DNA of 64,000 bases from Rodentibacter myodis (GCF_001999305.1 NZ_MLHQ01000015.1:47833-111832), one strand, 5' to 3'; counted from the first letter of the stretch, positions 11,259 through 21,245 are shown. The notes: generated from the letters alone by a model not told the origin. Program-made: numbers and translations.

Positions 11259-12008
11259 TTAGGCAAGCATTACGTCCAATCCTTTGCTACGCAATGCTTC
11301 AATGAAATTTTTATCCGCTTCTTTACCGGTGATTAATAAATCAATATCCGATAATTGGGTGAATAACATTCCCACCTGTTGCCCCAACTTCGTACTATCC
11401 AGCAACACCACATATTTGCTTGCTTTTGCGGATAATCGTTGTTCGGAATTGGCAATAATCATATCGGTTTTATAAAGCCCCTCTTCGGTAAATCCTTTGC
11501 CACTGGTGAACATAATATTGGCGGCATAAGGGCTTTCATTTTGATTTAGCGAAAGGGTGATGGCTTTATTGCGATGATATTGTCCGCCCATAATGACGAC
11601 ATCCTCATGATTTTGCTCAATCAGAGAATTGGCTAAAGGCAAAAAGTTGGTGATAATTTGCAATTTTCGTCCGCACAAATGGTTACCCAACATTTGCATA
11701 GTCGAGCCACAGGTTAAAATCACGGAATCGCCTTCTTGACATAATTGACTTGCCATTTTGGCGATGCGTTGTTTTTCATCAAAATTATTCACGGTAGTGA
11801 GCGGTTTTGGTTTATTTGATGAACCTGATTGTAAGGATTCCGCACCGTTACGTACTTTGGTGAGCTGCCCCTGCTGTGCTAATTTGTTAATATCCCGTCT
11901 TGCTGTTGCCGGTGAAATGCCTAATTGTTCGATAATTTCCGCCGTTGAAAGCGATCCTTTCTCAAGCAATAACGCTAAAAGTTGCTTATGACGATAATTT
12001 TCGTTCAT
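11259..12008 (-). CDS. ulaR: DeoR-family repressor of ascorbate genes
   Basis: 249 aa. N-terminal DeoR helix-turn-helix (STAEIIEQLGISPATARRDINKLAQQGQLTKVRNGAE) and C-terminal sugar-phosphate sensor domain of the ribose-isomerase-like fold (LTCGSTMQMLG, IMGGQYHR, FTSGKGFTEEGLYKTDM). Similarity to E. coli UlaR is clear through both domains. Encoded inside the leftward half of the ula cluster, unlike E. coli, where it sits next to ulaG but outside the ulaABCDEF transcript. Likely represses both divergent halves and is relieved by ascorbate-6-phosphate. Confidence 0.92.
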   Translation of the reverse strand: MNENYRHKQLLALLLEKGSLSTAEIIEQLGISPATARRDINKLAQQGQLTKVRNGAESLQSGSSNKPKPLTTVNNFDEKQRIAKMASQLCQEGDSVILTCGSTMQMLGNHLCGRKLQIITNFLPLANSLIEQNHEDVVIMGGQYHRNKAITLSLNQNESPYAANIMFTSGKGFTEEGLYKTDMIIANSEQRLSAKASKYVVLLDSTKLGQQVGMLFTQLSDIDLLITGKEADKNFIEALRSKGLDVMLA

Positions 12009-12057
12009 TATATTTTCCTTGCTTTCTCTTACCTCTTGCTAATAATGAACAAAAAGT

Positions 12058-12089
12058 AAGCCGCCTTCAAGTAAAAAGGCGGCTTTTAT
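12058..12089 (-). terminator. Hairpin after ulaG
   Basis: AAGCCGCCTT and AAGGCGGCTT form a strong 10-bp stem right after the ulaG stop codon, upstream of ulaR. It may end or attenuate the ulaG message before ulaR. Confidence 0.75.
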
Positions 12090-12091
12090 TG

Positions 12092-13183
12092 TTATAACAT
12101 TGATTTGAATTGAATATTTGGTTCGTGTTCAAAGCAATCATCAAAACCGCGTGGGTGATGATATTCAATCAAATCTTTATCACGTGGATAAACATATTTT
12201 CCCCCCACTTCCCAAATAAACGGATGGAATTTGTATTGCAAACGTTCTTTACGCATTTTCCATAATTGGATAATTTCATCGGTGCTTGCCATAAAATTCG
12301 TCCAAATATCGTGGTGAACAGGAATAATCACTTTACAACGTAAACTTTCTGCCATTCTGAGTAAATCCACAGATGTCATTTTATCGGCAATCCCCACCGG
12401 ATTTTCACCATAGTTATTCAATGCAACATCAATATCGAATTGTTTACCGTGTTTGGCAAATTGAATGGAGAAGTGGGAATCTGCACCGTGGTAAATATTG
12501 CCACCCGGTGTTTTGAAGACATAGTTTACCGCTTTGCGACCCATTTCTTCATCAGATGGGCAAAGCCCTGCCAATTCACCACCTTGTTCTTCAGCACCTT
12601 CTACCGGCAAGGTTACCAAGCAAGTGCGGTCGAAAGAATCAAGGGCGTGGATTTCCACATCTTTGAGTTTCACCACATCACCCGGTTTTACCACAATAAT
12701 ACGCTCTTCCGGCACGCCCCATTTTTTCCATAATTCTGCACAATGCCAAGGGCCGACAAATTTAACGTGATCCAATTTTGGATTATTCACAATTGCGGCT
12801 GCCACATTTACATCAATGTGGTCACTGTGATAGTGAGAAGCAAGGATAAAGTCCACTTCGTTGATGGCAAACGGATCAAGCACCATTGGTGCGGCACGCA
12901 AGTTAGGTTGTAACTTACGCACACCCGCCATATTCGCCATTTGATGGCCACGCACCATATCTTTCACTTGTTTGGTGGATTTACCACGACCACACCACAA
13001 ATCCATACAAAGGTTTGCACCGCCCGGGGTTTTAATCCACACCCCCACACAGCCTAGCCACCACATTGCGAAGTTACCTTCCGGCACCACTTCTTGTTCA
13101 ATTTCTTCGTTTAGCCACGTCCCCCATTCAGGAAAGGTAGAAAGAATCCAACTCTCACGGGTAATTTCTTGAATTTTGCTCAT
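12092..13183 (-). CDS. ulaG: L-ascorbate-6-phosphate lactonase
   Basis: Opens the lactone of L-ascorbate-6-phosphate to 3-keto-L-gulonate-6-phosphate after PTS uptake. 363 aa, metallo-beta-lactamase fold with the metal motif HYHSDH and downstream GADSH and PVHHD. AGGAG 7 nt upstream supports ATG 13183 ([12 protein letters not shown]) instead of a start at 13204. Close to E. coli UlaG over its full length. First gene of the leftward ula half, divergent from ulaA. Confidence 0.96.
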   Translation of the reverse strand: MSKIQEITRESWILSTFPEWGTWLNEEIEQEVVPEGNFAMWWLGCVGVWIKTPGGANLCMDLWCGRGKSTKQVKDMVRGHQMANMAGVRKLQPNLRAAPMVLDPFAINEVDFILASHYHSDHIDVNVAAAIVNNPKLDHVKFVGPWHCAELWKKWGVPEERIIVVKPGDVVKLKDVEIHALDSFDRTCLVTLPVEGAEEQGGELAGLCPSDEEMGRKAVNYVFKTPGGNIYHGADSHFSIQFAKHGKQFDIDVALNNYGENPVGIADKMTSVDLLRMAESLRCKVIIPVHHDIWTNFMASTDEIIQLWKMRKERLQYKFHPFIWEVGGKYVYPRDKDLIEYHHPRGFDDCFEHEPNIQFKSML

Positions 13184-13280
13184 TGTAAACTCCTGATTAG
13201 TCAATTATAGAACCGGATTTAAATAATCAAAAATAATCATACGCAATCATTTTTCTTTGTAAAATCTTTTTTATCATTTT

Positions 13281-13296
13281 TGTGATCAAGATCTCA
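13281..13296. promoter_or_regulatory. CRP-like site, ulaG side
   Basis: TGTGATCAAGATCTCA matches TGTGA-N6-TCACA with one mismatch in the right half. It is about 98 bp upstream of the ulaG start. Confidence 0.5.
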
Positions 13297-13413
13297 TTTT
13301 TATTTCCAAGAAAGCGATTAACGGCTTGAGATCACAAGAAAGCCCCATTAATAATAAAAGAGAGCGTTTTTGAGAATTTCATCAGAACAAATGATTAAAG
13401 ATGAAAATAAAAT

Positions 13414-13429
13414 GTGACACACTTCACAA
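13414..13429. promoter_or_regulatory. CRP site for ulaA
   Basis: TGTGACACACTTCACA is a perfect TGTGA-N6-TCACA. Its centre lies about 60 bp before the predicted start of transcription set by the extended -10 at 13465-13473, which is the spacing of a class I CRP promoter. Confidence 0.75.
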
Positions 13430-13464
13430 AACATCAAATTTAATCTTTTTTATTCAATAATTGT

Positions 13465-13473
13465 TGCTATTAT
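13465..13473 (+). promoter_or_regulatory. Extended -10 of the ulaA promoter (candidate)
   Basis: TGCTATTAT is an extended -10 element (TGN plus TATTAT). No good -35 is seen, as expected for a CRP-dependent promoter. Transcription would start near 13480, about 79 nt before ulaA. Confidence 0.45.
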
Positions 13474-13558
13474 CTAGCCGCTTTTGTTTTTCAAGGGACT
13501 GAAAAACAAACATTCCGAGACGTTTTCCCCATTTTCACAATGCAACAGAGGTTCTGTT

Positions 13559-15373
13559 ATGGAAACATTATTAGATCTATTTATCGTTTTTAGAGATCAG
13601 GTACTCAATAAAGCCCCGCTTCTTTTGGGGATTGTTGCCTGTATCGGCTATATTCTTTTACGCAAAGACACCACCACTGTGATTAAAGGTACGATCAAAA
13701 CCATCGTTGGTTTTATGTTGGTGCAAGTCGGGGCGGGCGAATTGGTAAAAGGTTTCAAACCGATTATCGCAAAACTTTCCGAATACCACGGTTTAACCGG
13801 TGCGGTGATTGATCCTTACACCAGTATGCAGGCAACCATTGAAACGATGGCGGATAATTATGCTTGGGTGGGTTATGCCGTATTATTGGCATTGGCGTTA
13901 AATATTTTGTTAGTGTTGTTTAGACGCTTTACCGGTATCCGCACCATTATGCTGACCGGTCATATTATGTTCCAACAGGCGGGTTTGGTTGCGGTGTTCT
14001 ATATGTTGATCGGTGCCTCAATGATGGAAACCATCATCTACACCGCAATCATTATGGCATTGTATTGGGGGATTTCATCCAACATTATGTATAAACCGAC
14101 CCAAGCCGTAACGGGTGGGGCAGGTTTTTCCATTGGTCACCAACAACAAATTGCCTCTTGGATTGCCGTTCAACTTGCGCCAAAACTCGGTAATAAAGAA
14201 GACAGCGTTGATAATATGAAATTACCGAAATGGTTGCATATTTTCCACGACAGTATTTCTGCCACCGTTTTGGTGATGACGGTTTTCTTCGGCATTATCC
14301 TGCTTTCTTTCGGCTTGGATAATCTGCAAACAATGGCAGGTAAAACCCACTGGGCAATTTATATTTTTGAAACCGGCTTAAAATTTGCCGTGGCGATTCA
14401 AGTGATCGTGATCGGTGTGCGTATGTTTGTTGCCGAACTTTCCGAAGCCTTCAAAGGGATCTCCGAACGGGTTATTCCCAACGCAGTATTGGCGATTGAC
14501 TGTGCCGCAATTTATGCTTTCTCACCAAATGCGATGGTATTCGGCTTTATGTGGGGGGCAATCGGTCAATTTGTTGCAGTAGGCTTATTACTCGGCTTTG
14601 ATGCTTCCGTATTAATTATCCCGGGCTTTATCCCAATGTTTTTCTCTAACGCCACAGTCGGGGTTTTTGCCAACCATTTCGGTGGCTGGAAAGCGGTGAT
14701 GAAAATCTGTTTTGTGATGGGGATTATTGAAGTTTTAGGCTCTGCTTGGGTCATCCATTTATTAGCAACACAAGGTGCAACCTTTAACGGTTGGATGGGA
14801 ATGGCGGACTGGGCATTATTCTTCCCACCGGTATTGCAAGGTATTGTCAGCATTCCATTCTTCTTCTTTGTTATCTTAGCCGCAGCATTTGTCTATATGG
14901 CATTCGCTTCCAAAAAATTACGCGCGGCAGAAGCCGCAGCGGCTGCGGCAGGGAAAACCCTTGAGCAAATGGATGGTTACGGTGTTGATGAAGTAGAAGA
15001 AACTACCGTTGTGCAAAGTGTTTCAACAGGCACAGCACAAAGTGCGGTCGAAAATACAAATGTTTCCGGAGAGGTAAAACCGGTGCGAATTTTAGCCGTG
15101 TGCGGTTCCGGTCAGGGTTCATCAATGATGATGAAAATGAAGATCAAAGGTTATTTGGATAAACGCGGTATTCCCAATATTATGGATTCTTGTGCCGTGA
15201 CCGATTACAAAGGTAAACTGGATGCAACCGACATTATCGTCTCTTCCAAACATTTATCCGATGAAATTCAAGTGGGCGAAGGCAAATATGTATTAGGCGT
15301 GCAAAATATGCTTAACCCAAACTCATTCGGTGATGAATTAATTGAACTGATTAAAAAATTCCAAACCCAATAA
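13559..15373 (+). CDS. ulaA: Ascorbate PTS permease, fused IIC-IIB (UlaA-UlaB)
   Basis: Imports and phosphorylates L-ascorbate. 604 aa: the IIC transporter (about residues 1-455, many membrane spans, ending [15 protein letters not shown]) is joined by an Ala-rich, acidic linker to a IIB domain starting near residue 508 with the phosphocysteine loop [10 protein letters not shown] (Cys near 515). In E. coli these are two genes, ulaA and ulaB. A USS (15040-15048) lies in the linker and encodes SAV. AGAGG upstream supports ATG 13559 over a longer frame. Confidence 0.95.
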   Translation: METLLDLFIVFRDQVLNKAPLLLGIVACIGYILLRKDTTTVIKGTIKTIVGFMLVQVGAGELVKGFKPIIAKLSEYHGLTGAVIDPYTSMQATIETMADNYAWVGYAVLLALALNILLVLFRRFTGIRTIMLTGHIMFQQAGLVAVFYMLIGASMMETIIYTAIIMALYWGISSNIMYKPTQAVTGGAGFSIGHQQQIASWIAVQLAPKLGNKEDSVDNMKLPKWLHIFHDSISATVLVMTVFFGIILLSFGLDNLQTMAGKTHWAIYIFETGLKFAVAIQVIVIGVRMFVAELSEAFKGISERVIPNAVLAIDCAAIYAFSPNAMVFGFMWGAIGQFVAVGLLLGFDASVLIIPGFIPMFFSNATVGVFANHFGGWKAVMKICFVMGIIEVLGSAWVIHLLATQGATFNGWMGMADWALFFPPVLQGIVSIPFFFFVILAAAFVYMAFASKKLRAAEAAAAAAGKTLEQMDGYGVDEVEETTVVQSVSTGTAQSAVENTNVSGEVKPVRILAVCGSGQGSSMMMKMKIKGYLDKRGIPNIMDSCAVTDYKGKLDATDIIVSSKHLSDEIQVGEGKYVLGVQNMLNPNSFGDELIELIKKFQTQ

Positions 15374-15381
15374 ACCGAAGT

Positions 15382-15410
15382 GCGGTCAATTTTTCCCTTA
15401 AATTGACCGC
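15382..15410 (+). other. Stable hairpin between ulaA and ulaC
   Basis: GCGGTCAATTT and AAATTGACCGC form an 11-bp perfect stem; the left arm overlaps a USS core (15378-15386). No T run follows, so it is more likely an mRNA-stabilising or processing structure than a terminator, and might let ulaA and ulaC reach different levels. Confidence 0.55.
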
Positions 15411-15441
15411 GAGATTATCCGTAAGAATTAAGGAGCGGACT

Positions 15442-15909
15442 ATGTTAAAACAATCACTTATTGACAATAACTCAATTAAACTCAATCAAACCGCCACAGA
15501 TTGGAAAGCGGCAATAAAAATTGGTACAGATTTATTGGAAGCCTCCGGTGCGATTGAACCCCGCTATTATGAATCTATCGTCAGTAATATTGAAAGTTTA
15601 GGGCCGTACATCATTTTGGCACCGGGCTTGGCAATGCCACATTCCCGACCGGAAGAAGGCGTGGTGAAAACCGCTTTCGCTTTAGTCACGCTAACCGAAC
15701 CGGTTTATTTTGAGGGAGAAGATGATCCGGTTTATGTGCTTATTACTCTCGCCGGCAGCGACTCCGATCAACATATGCAGGGCTTAATGGAAATCACCCA
15801 AGTGCTTGATGATCCGGATAGTGATGATGGCGTAGATTTAAACCGTTTCCGTCAATGCAATACGGCAGAAGAGGTTTACGCCGCCATTGATAAAGCATTA
15901 AACGGCTAA
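15442..15909 (+). CDS. ulaC: Ascorbate PTS IIA component
   Basis: Passes phosphate from HPr to the IIB domain of UlaA. 155 aa, mannitol/fructose-type IIA fold with the phospho-His segment LAPGLAMPHSRPEEGV, matching E. coli UlaC in length. AAGGAG at 15430-15435 selects ATG 15442 (MLKQSLIDNNSIKL). Read with ulaA and ulaD. Confidence 0.95.
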   Translation: MLKQSLIDNNSIKLNQTATDWKAAIKIGTDLLEASGAIEPRYYESIVSNIESLGPYIILAPGLAMPHSRPEEGVVKTAFALVTLTEPVYFEGEDDPVYVLITLAGSDSDQHMQGLMEITQVLDDPDSDDGVDLNRFRQCNTAEEVYAAIDKALNG

Positions 15910-15916
15910 TCAAGCG

Positions 15917-15974
15917 AAGTGCGGTTAAAAAATAGATTTTTTAACGAAAAATTTCTTCAAAATTGACCGCACTT
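15917..15974 (+). other. Inverted USS pair with nested hairpin between ulaC and ulaD
   Basis: AAGTGCGGT (15917-15925) and ACCGCACTT (15966-15974) are perfect inverse arms enclosing an AT-rich inner hairpin (TTAAAAAA/TTTTTTAA). It could attenuate ulaD relative to ulaAC. Confidence 0.55.
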
Positions 15975-16017
15975 CATCCCAAAGCACCTAATTTTATTTC
16001 ACTGAGAGGAACATACT

Positions 16018-16698
16018 ATGTCTAAACCTTTACTCCAAATCGCACTGGATTCTTTAAGTCTTGAAAAAGCCGTTGCCGATGCCAAACAGGCGGAATCAGT
16101 GGTTGAAATCATTGAAGTCGGCACGATTTTAGCCTGTGCAGAAGGAATGAAAGCGGTTAGCACCTTGCGTGCATTGCACCCAAATCACATTATTGTATGC
16201 GATTTAAAAACCACAGACGGCGGTGCAATTTTGGCGAAAATGGCATTTGAAGCCGGTGCAGATTGGCTGACCGTTTCTGCAGCGGCACATCCTGCCACCA
16301 AAGCGGCGTGTAAAAAAGTGGCGGATGAATTTAATGCCGCACATCCCGAATTAAAAGTGAAAAAAGAAATTCAAATCGAAATCTACGGCAACTGGACAGT
16401 CGAAAAAGATGCGAAGGAATGGGTAGAACTTGGCGTAAAACAAGCTATTTATCACCGCTCCCGCGATGCCGAACTTGCCGGCAAAGGTTGGACACCGGAA
16501 GATGTGGAATTAATGAAACAACTGTCTGATCTTGGCTTAGCATTATCTATCACCGGCGGTATCGTACCTGAAGATATTCACCTCTTTAAAGAAATTAAAA
16601 ATGCCAAAGCCTTTATTGCCGGCCGTGCTTTAGTGGGTGAAAAAGGCAAAGCCACCGCCGAAGCCATTCGTGCGGAAATCGACAAATACTGGGCATAA
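16018..16698 (+). CDS. ulaD: 3-keto-L-gulonate-6-phosphate decarboxylase
   Basis: Decarboxylates the product of UlaG to L-xylulose-5-phosphate. 226 aa, OMP-decarboxylase-like barrel; the family's Asp-x-Lys-x-x-Asp signature is present as CDLKTTDGG, with YHRSRDA and the phosphate site TGGIVPED and AGRALVG. ulaD and sgbH encode the same activity; ula context decides. RBS GAGAGGA precedes the ATG. Last gene of the rightward ula half. Confidence 0.95.
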   Translation: MSKPLLQIALDSLSLEKAVADAKQAESVVEIIEVGTILACAEGMKAVSTLRALHPNHIIVCDLKTTDGGAILAKMAFEAGADWLTVSAAAHPATKAACKKVADEFNAAHPELKVKKEIQIEIYGNWTVEKDAKEWVELGVKQAIYHRSRDAELAGKGWTPEDVELMKQLSDLGLALSITGGIVPEDIHLFKEIKNAKAFIAGRALVGEKGKATAEAIRAEIDKYWA

Positions 16699-16718
16699 TT
16701 TAATTTCTTCAAACAAAA

Positions 16719-16745
16719 TAGGGTAAAACATAAGGTTTTACCCTA
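16719..16745 (+). terminator. Hairpin after ulaD
   Basis: TAGGGTAAAAC and GTTTTACCCTA form a perfect 11-bp stem with a 5-nt loop 20 bp after ulaD. The T run is weak, so it may be a terminator or a 3'-end stabiliser. Confidence 0.6.
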
Positions 16746-16832
16746 TATAATCGTCAAAAATATGAGAGATTTTCTCGCTGGCATTTATGGCGGAGCAAGT
16801 CAATATAAAATCTCTGCTTGTACTTATCCCTT

Positions 16833-17552
16833 TTAATTTTCAAACAACTCCACGCTTAGTACGCCTTCTTCTGTTTTGAGCAGTGTGTAAACATCTTTAA
16901 TCATTGTTGTATCGATCGCGAAACATCTCACTTGTACACGCACCTCGCCATTCGCCAAATCTTTTACGGAAAGATTTTCAATACGGTAATCATTTTGAAT
17001 CAATAAATTGGTGATTGCCGCAATATCATCGGAAGCACTGAGGTGAATGATAATTTTGGTTTTCTTTTTGCGTCCTTTACGACGAATTAAACGTTGTACC
17101 ATTGGACTGAATCGAATGGCAATTAAGATCATCGCTGTGGCGATCAAGGCATCAAAAATAAAACCTGCTCCTGTTGCAATACCGATTCCGGCAGCCGCCC
17201 AAATAATTGCCGCAGTCGTCAAACCTGAAATTGCATCGTTCTTTTTATGTAAAATCACCCCAGCTCCTAAGAAACCGATACCACTGATAACTTGAGCGGC
17301 AAGACGCATTGGATCGGTACGAATATTTTCCGACACCTGCGCATAATGTTCCGCCGCCTGAATAGAAACAATGGTGAGCGTGCAGGTGGTAATGGCAATA
17401 ATGGCACAGGTTTTAATGCCGACCGGTTTGTGTTTGAGTTCACGTTCCAGCCCGATAATACTGCCTAAAATTAATGCCAAAAACATTTTTCCAAGAATGG
17501 TTAAATGAAGGGATTCTAAAAGTGCGGTCAAAATAAGCGGTGAATTTTCCAT
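16833..17552 (-). CDS. MgtC/SapB-family membrane protein
   Basis: 239 aa. The N-terminal half has four or five hydrophobic spans with the family signatures GSIIGLERELKHKPVGIKTCAI and ISGIGFLGAGVILHKKNDAISGLTTAAIIWAAAGIGIATG. The C-terminal cytoplasmic part from about residue 155 (RRKGRKKKTKIIIHLSAS) resembles an ACT-like domain found in many MgtC homologues. The family includes Salmonella MgtC, linked to magnesium-limited and intracellular growth, but most members have no defined function. Confidence 0.85.
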   Translation of the reverse strand: MENSPLILTALLESLHLTILGKMFLALILGSIIGLERELKHKPVGIKTCAIIAITTCTLTIVSIQAAEHYAQVSENIRTDPMRLAAQVISGIGFLGAGVILHKKNDAISGLTTAAIIWAAAGIGIATGAGFIFDALIATAMILIAIRFSPMVQRLIRRKGRKKKTKIIIHLSASDDIAAITNLLIQNDYRIENLSVKDLANGEVRVQVRCFAIDTTMIKDVYTLLKTEEGVLSVELFEN

Positions 17553-17709
17553 AAGGGGATTTGAGCAAAAAACAATCCGTCAATTCTAGCGATTTGAAAA
17601 ATAAAAATATACTTAAATTTACAATATTTTACGTTTATCTGTTCGACTTCTCAGGGGAAATTGAGTAGAATCTGCCGACTTAAATATGAGCAGATAGAGA
17701 TAGGGCTTT

Positions 17710-19047
17710 ATGCAGACTTCTACACCAAATATTGGCTTTGTAAGCCTTGGTTGTCCAAAAAACTTGGTGGATTCCGAGCGTATTTTGACAGAATTGCGCA
17801 GCGATGGTTACAACATCGTACCGAGTTATGAAAACGTGGATTTGGTGATCGTCAATACCTGCGGTTTTATTGACAGTGCGGTGCAAGAATCATTGGAAGC
17901 CATTGGTGAAGCGTTAGAAGAAAACGGTCGTGTCATTGTTACCGGTTGTTTGGGGGCAAAAGAAGACCGTATTCGTGAAGTACATCCAAAAGTGTTGGAA
18001 GTGACCGGCCCGCATAGTTATGAAGCGGTAATGGAACAGGTACATAAATATGTGCCGAAGCCAATGCATAACCCTTACACCAGTCTTGTGCCGAAACAAG
18101 GCGTGAAATTAACCCCGAAACATTATGCTTACTTAAAGATTTCGGAAGGTTGTGATCATCGTTGCACTTTCTGCATTATTCCTTCTATGCGGGGGGATTT
18201 GGAAAGCCGTTCTATTACCCAAGTATTGGATGAAGCCAAGCGTTTGGCGGAAGCCGGTGTAAAAGAATTGCTTGTGGTATCGCAAGATACCTCTGCTTAT
18301 GCAATGGATTTAAAACGCCAAGATGGTGGTGTAAAAACCGCTTTTTGGAACGGAATGCCTATCAAAAATGATTTAATCACCCTTTGCAAACAGTTAGGAA
18401 AACTTGGTATTTGGGTGCGTTTACATTATGTCTATCCGTATCCGCACGTGGATGATTTAATTCCATTAATGGCAGACGGCATATTGTTGCCTTATTTAGA
18501 TATTCCGTTACAACACGCCAGCCCGAAAATTCTCAAAGCAATGAAAAGACCGGGTGCTATTGACCGCACTTTGGAGCGGATTAAAAAATGGCGTGAAATT
18601 TGTCCGGATTTAACCCTGCGTTCTACCTTTATTGTAGGCTTTCCGGGCGAGACGGAAGAAGATTTTCAATTATTATTAGACTTCTTAAAAGAAGCACAAC
18701 TTGACCGAGTAGGTTGTTTTAAATTTAGTCCTGTTGAGGGCGCACCGGCAACGGAGATGGCGGAGCAAATACCGGAAGACGTGAAGGAAGAACGCTTCCA
18801 TCGTTTTATGCAATTACAGCAAGAAATTTCTGCGAATCGCTTAAAATTGAAAATCGGCAAAACCCTTGATGTTTTAGTCGATGAAATTGATGATGAAGGA
18901 ATCATCGGACGCTCTAAGGCTGATGCACCGGAAGTAGATGGCTTAGTTTATGTGGATAATTTAAGCGGCATTGATGTAAAAGTTGGTAACGTGATTAAAG
19001 TAACCGTTACCCGGTCGGATGAATACGATCTTTGGGGAACCTGTTAG
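17710..19047 (+). CDS. rimO: Ribosomal protein S12 methylthiotransferase
   Basis: Radical-SAM enzyme that adds a methylthio group to the conserved aspartate of ribosomal protein S12. 445 aa: N-terminal UPF0004 domain with cluster cysteines ([26 protein letters not shown]), radical-SAM core with CxxxCxxC in [17 protein letters not shown], and a C-terminal TRAM domain. The next gene, the N-glycosyltransferase, starts 23 nt downstream, so they are very probably one transcript. This rimO-ngt linkage is known from Actinobacillus pleuropneumoniae. Confidence 0.97.
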   Translation: MQTSTPNIGFVSLGCPKNLVDSERILTELRSDGYNIVPSYENVDLVIVNTCGFIDSAVQESLEAIGEALEENGRVIVTGCLGAKEDRIREVHPKVLEVTGPHSYEAVMEQVHKYVPKPMHNPYTSLVPKQGVKLTPKHYAYLKISEGCDHRCTFCIIPSMRGDLESRSITQVLDEAKRLAEAGVKELLVVSQDTSAYAMDLKRQDGGVKTAFWNGMPIKNDLITLCKQLGKLGIWVRLHYVYPYPHVDDLIPLMADGILLPYLDIPLQHASPKILKAMKRPGAIDRTLERIKKWREICPDLTLRSTFIVGFPGETEEDFQLLLDFLKEAQLDRVGCFKFSPVEGAPATEMAEQIPEDVKEERFHRFMQLQQEISANRLKLKIGKTLDVLVDEIDDEGIIGRSKADAPEVDGLVYVDNLSGIDVKVGNVIKVTVTRSDEYDLWGTC

Positions 19048-19070
19048 TTAAAATCGAAAGGAAAAATAAA

Positions 19071-21104
19071 ATGTCTGAAGTGAAAAAAACAAATGTTGCA
19101 CGCTTTGAAAAAGAAGTGGCAGCTAAAAATTATGAAGCGGCGTGTGTAGAATTACTCGATATTCTTGGCAAAATTGATTCAAATTTCGGTGGCATTCAAG
19201 ATATTGAATTTGATTGCCCTGAACAATTAAACGAATTAGAACAAGAAAAAACCGTTTATTTTTGTACCCGTATGGCGGTTGCGATCACGCAGTTATTCAG
19301 TGATCCGAAATTAGAAATTTCTCTTTCCGGTGCGCAACGTTTCTTTACTTTGCAACGTTGGTTAAACTTAATTTTTGCCTCCTCACCTTTTGTCAATGCT
19401 GATCACATTTTACAAACTTACAACCGTAATCCGGCACCGACAAATCCATTGGATATTCATTTAGATCCGACACAAGCGGTATTAATTAAATTCTGTATTT
19501 TATATTTGCCGGAATCAAACGTTAGCCTAAATTTAGATGCCTTGTGGACGCTTGATCCGGAACTTTGTGCCTCACTTTGTTTTGCATTGCAATCCCCTCG
19601 TTTTATCGGAACGCAACAATCATTCGGTAAACGTGGTGCATTATTGCAATGGTTCCCGGAAAAATTGGCGCAACTTAACAATTTGAATAACCTGCCAAGC
19701 GGTATTTCTCACGATGTGTATATGCATTGTAGTTATGACATTGCCTCAAACAAACATTTAGTGAAAAAAGCCTTGAACCAAGTTATCCGCCGCCATTTGC
19801 TTGAATTAGGTTGGGAAGATCGTGATGTTACTCAAATTGGCACAAGAAACGGCAAACCGGTGATGGTGGTATTGTTGGAACATTTCCATTCCGCACATTC
19901 TATTTATCGTACCCATTCCACCTCAATGGTGGCGGCACGTGAACGCTTCCATTTAATTGGTATTGGTAGCCAAGCGGTGGATGAGGCCGGCAGAGCGGTG
20001 TTTGATGAGTTTCATTTATTAGAAGGCAACAATATTTTCGATAAATTGCATTTAATTAAAGATATTTGTAATAAAAACGGTGCGGCGGTGTTCTATATGC
20101 CGAGTATCGGTATGGATCTCACCACGATTTTTGCCAGCAACACAAGACTTGCGCCAATCCAAGTGATTGCGTTGGGACATCCGGCAACTACCCATTCTGA
20201 TTTTATCGAATATGTCATTGTGGAAGATGACTACGTGGGTTCTGAAGATTGTTTCAGTGAAACCTTGCTACGCTTGCCGAAGGATGCCCTTCCTTACGTA
20301 CCGTCCGCCCTTGCACCGCAAAATGTGGAGTATCGCTTACGTGAAAATCCGGAAGTGGTGAATATTGGTATCGCTTCAACAACGATGAAATTAAACCCAT
20401 ATTTCTTAGAAGCGTTGAAAGCAATCCGTGATCGTGCAAAAGTGAAAGTGCATTTCCACTTCGCATTGGGACAATCAAGCGGTATTACCCATCCGTATGT
20501 TGAACGTTTTATTAAATCCTATTTAGGTGATGATGCAACCGCTCACGCCCATTCGCCATATCATCAATACCTCAGAATTTTGCATAACTGCGATATGATG
20601 GTAAACCCATTCCCATTCGGCAATACCAACGGAATTATCGATATGGTGACGCTTGGTTTAGTGGGCATTTGTAAAACCGGGCCGGAAGTTCACGAACACA
20701 TTGACGAAGGCTTGTTTAAACGTTTAGGTTTACCGGAATGGTTAATTGCCAACACTGTAGATGAATATGTTGAACGTGCAATTCGTTTGGCTGAAAATCA
20801 CGAAGAACGTTTAGCTTTACGCCGCCATATTATTGAAACCAATGGCTTAAAAACCCTCTTTACCGGCGATCCAAGCCCAATGGGTAAAGTCTTGTTAGAA
20901 AAATTTGATGAATGGAAAGTGGCGAATTTAGGTGAAAAACCGAAGAAAAAAGCGGCAGCGAAAAAGTCGGCGACTAAAAAAGCGACTGAAACCAAAACCG
21001 CCGCCACAAGCAAAAAAAGTGCGGTCAAATCCGAAGGTAAATCTGCAGCCAAAACTGCAGAAAAGAAAACCGGCGGAAAAACCGTAAAGAAAGCTAAAAA
21101 ATAA
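19071..21104 (+). CDS. ngt: HMW1C-like cytoplasmic N-glycosyltransferase with Lys/Ala-rich tail
   Basis: Soluble GT41-family enzyme that transfers glucose or galactose from UDP-sugar to Asn in Asn-X-Ser/Thr sites before adhesins are exported. 677 aa from ATG 19071. The body aligns closely with A. pleuropneumoniae NGT: N-terminal all-alpha domain (SNFGGIQDIEF, YFCTRMAVAITQLFSDP), then the two GT-B halves (EHFHSAHSIYRTHSTSM, IASTTMKLNPYFLEALKAIR, NCDMMVNPFPFGNTNGIIDM). Residues about 622-677 form an extra tail with 21 Lys in 56, rich in Ala and Thr. A USS (21017-21025) lies in the tail. No agt or adhesin gene is adjacent. Confidence 0.93.
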   Translation: MSEVKKTNVARFEKEVAAKNYEAACVELLDILGKIDSNFGGIQDIEFDCPEQLNELEQEKTVYFCTRMAVAITQLFSDPKLEISLSGAQRFFTLQRWLNLIFASSPFVNADHILQTYNRNPAPTNPLDIHLDPTQAVLIKFCILYLPESNVSLNLDALWTLDPELCASLCFALQSPRFIGTQQSFGKRGALLQWFPEKLAQLNNLNNLPSGISHDVYMHCSYDIASNKHLVKKALNQVIRRHLLELGWEDRDVTQIGTRNGKPVMVVLLEHFHSAHSIYRTHSTSMVAARERFHLIGIGSQAVDEAGRAVFDEFHLLEGNNIFDKLHLIKDICNKNGAAVFYMPSIGMDLTTIFASNTRLAPIQVIALGHPATTHSDFIEYVIVEDDYVGSEDCFSETLLRLPKDALPYVPSALAPQNVEYRLRENPEVVNIGIASTTMKLNPYFLEALKAIRDRAKVKVHFHFALGQSSGITHPYVERFIKSYLGDDATAHAHSPYHQYLRILHNCDMMVNPFPFGNTNGIIDMVTLGLVGICKTGPEVHEHIDEGLFKRLGLPEWLIANTVDEYVERAIRLAENHEERLALRRHIIETNGLKTLFTGDPSPMGKVLLEKFDEWKVANLGEKPKKKAAAKKSATKKATETKTAATSKKSAVKSEGKSAAKTAEKKTGGKTVKKAKK

Positions 21105-21107
21105 TGA

Positions 21108-21131
21108 AAATCCCCGAAAGGGGATTTTTTA
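21108..21131 (+). terminator. Rho-independent terminator of rimO-ngt
   Basis: AAATCCCC-GAAA-GGGGATTT with a GNRA-type tetraloop and a T run, just after the ngt stop. Confidence 0.92.
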
Positions 21132-21245
21132 TTGACGAAAATTAATCAATTAATAAATTTCTTCTCCTTCCCGATAAAAATACTTGATTTTACAAATACT
21201 ATCTTGTAATTAATAACGCCATTCAAACACAATTAAGGAAACACT

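Noticed and set aside
15378..15412. Rho-independent terminator between ulaA and ulaC
   Set aside because: The stem is strong but no T run follows, so it is listed as a hairpin only.
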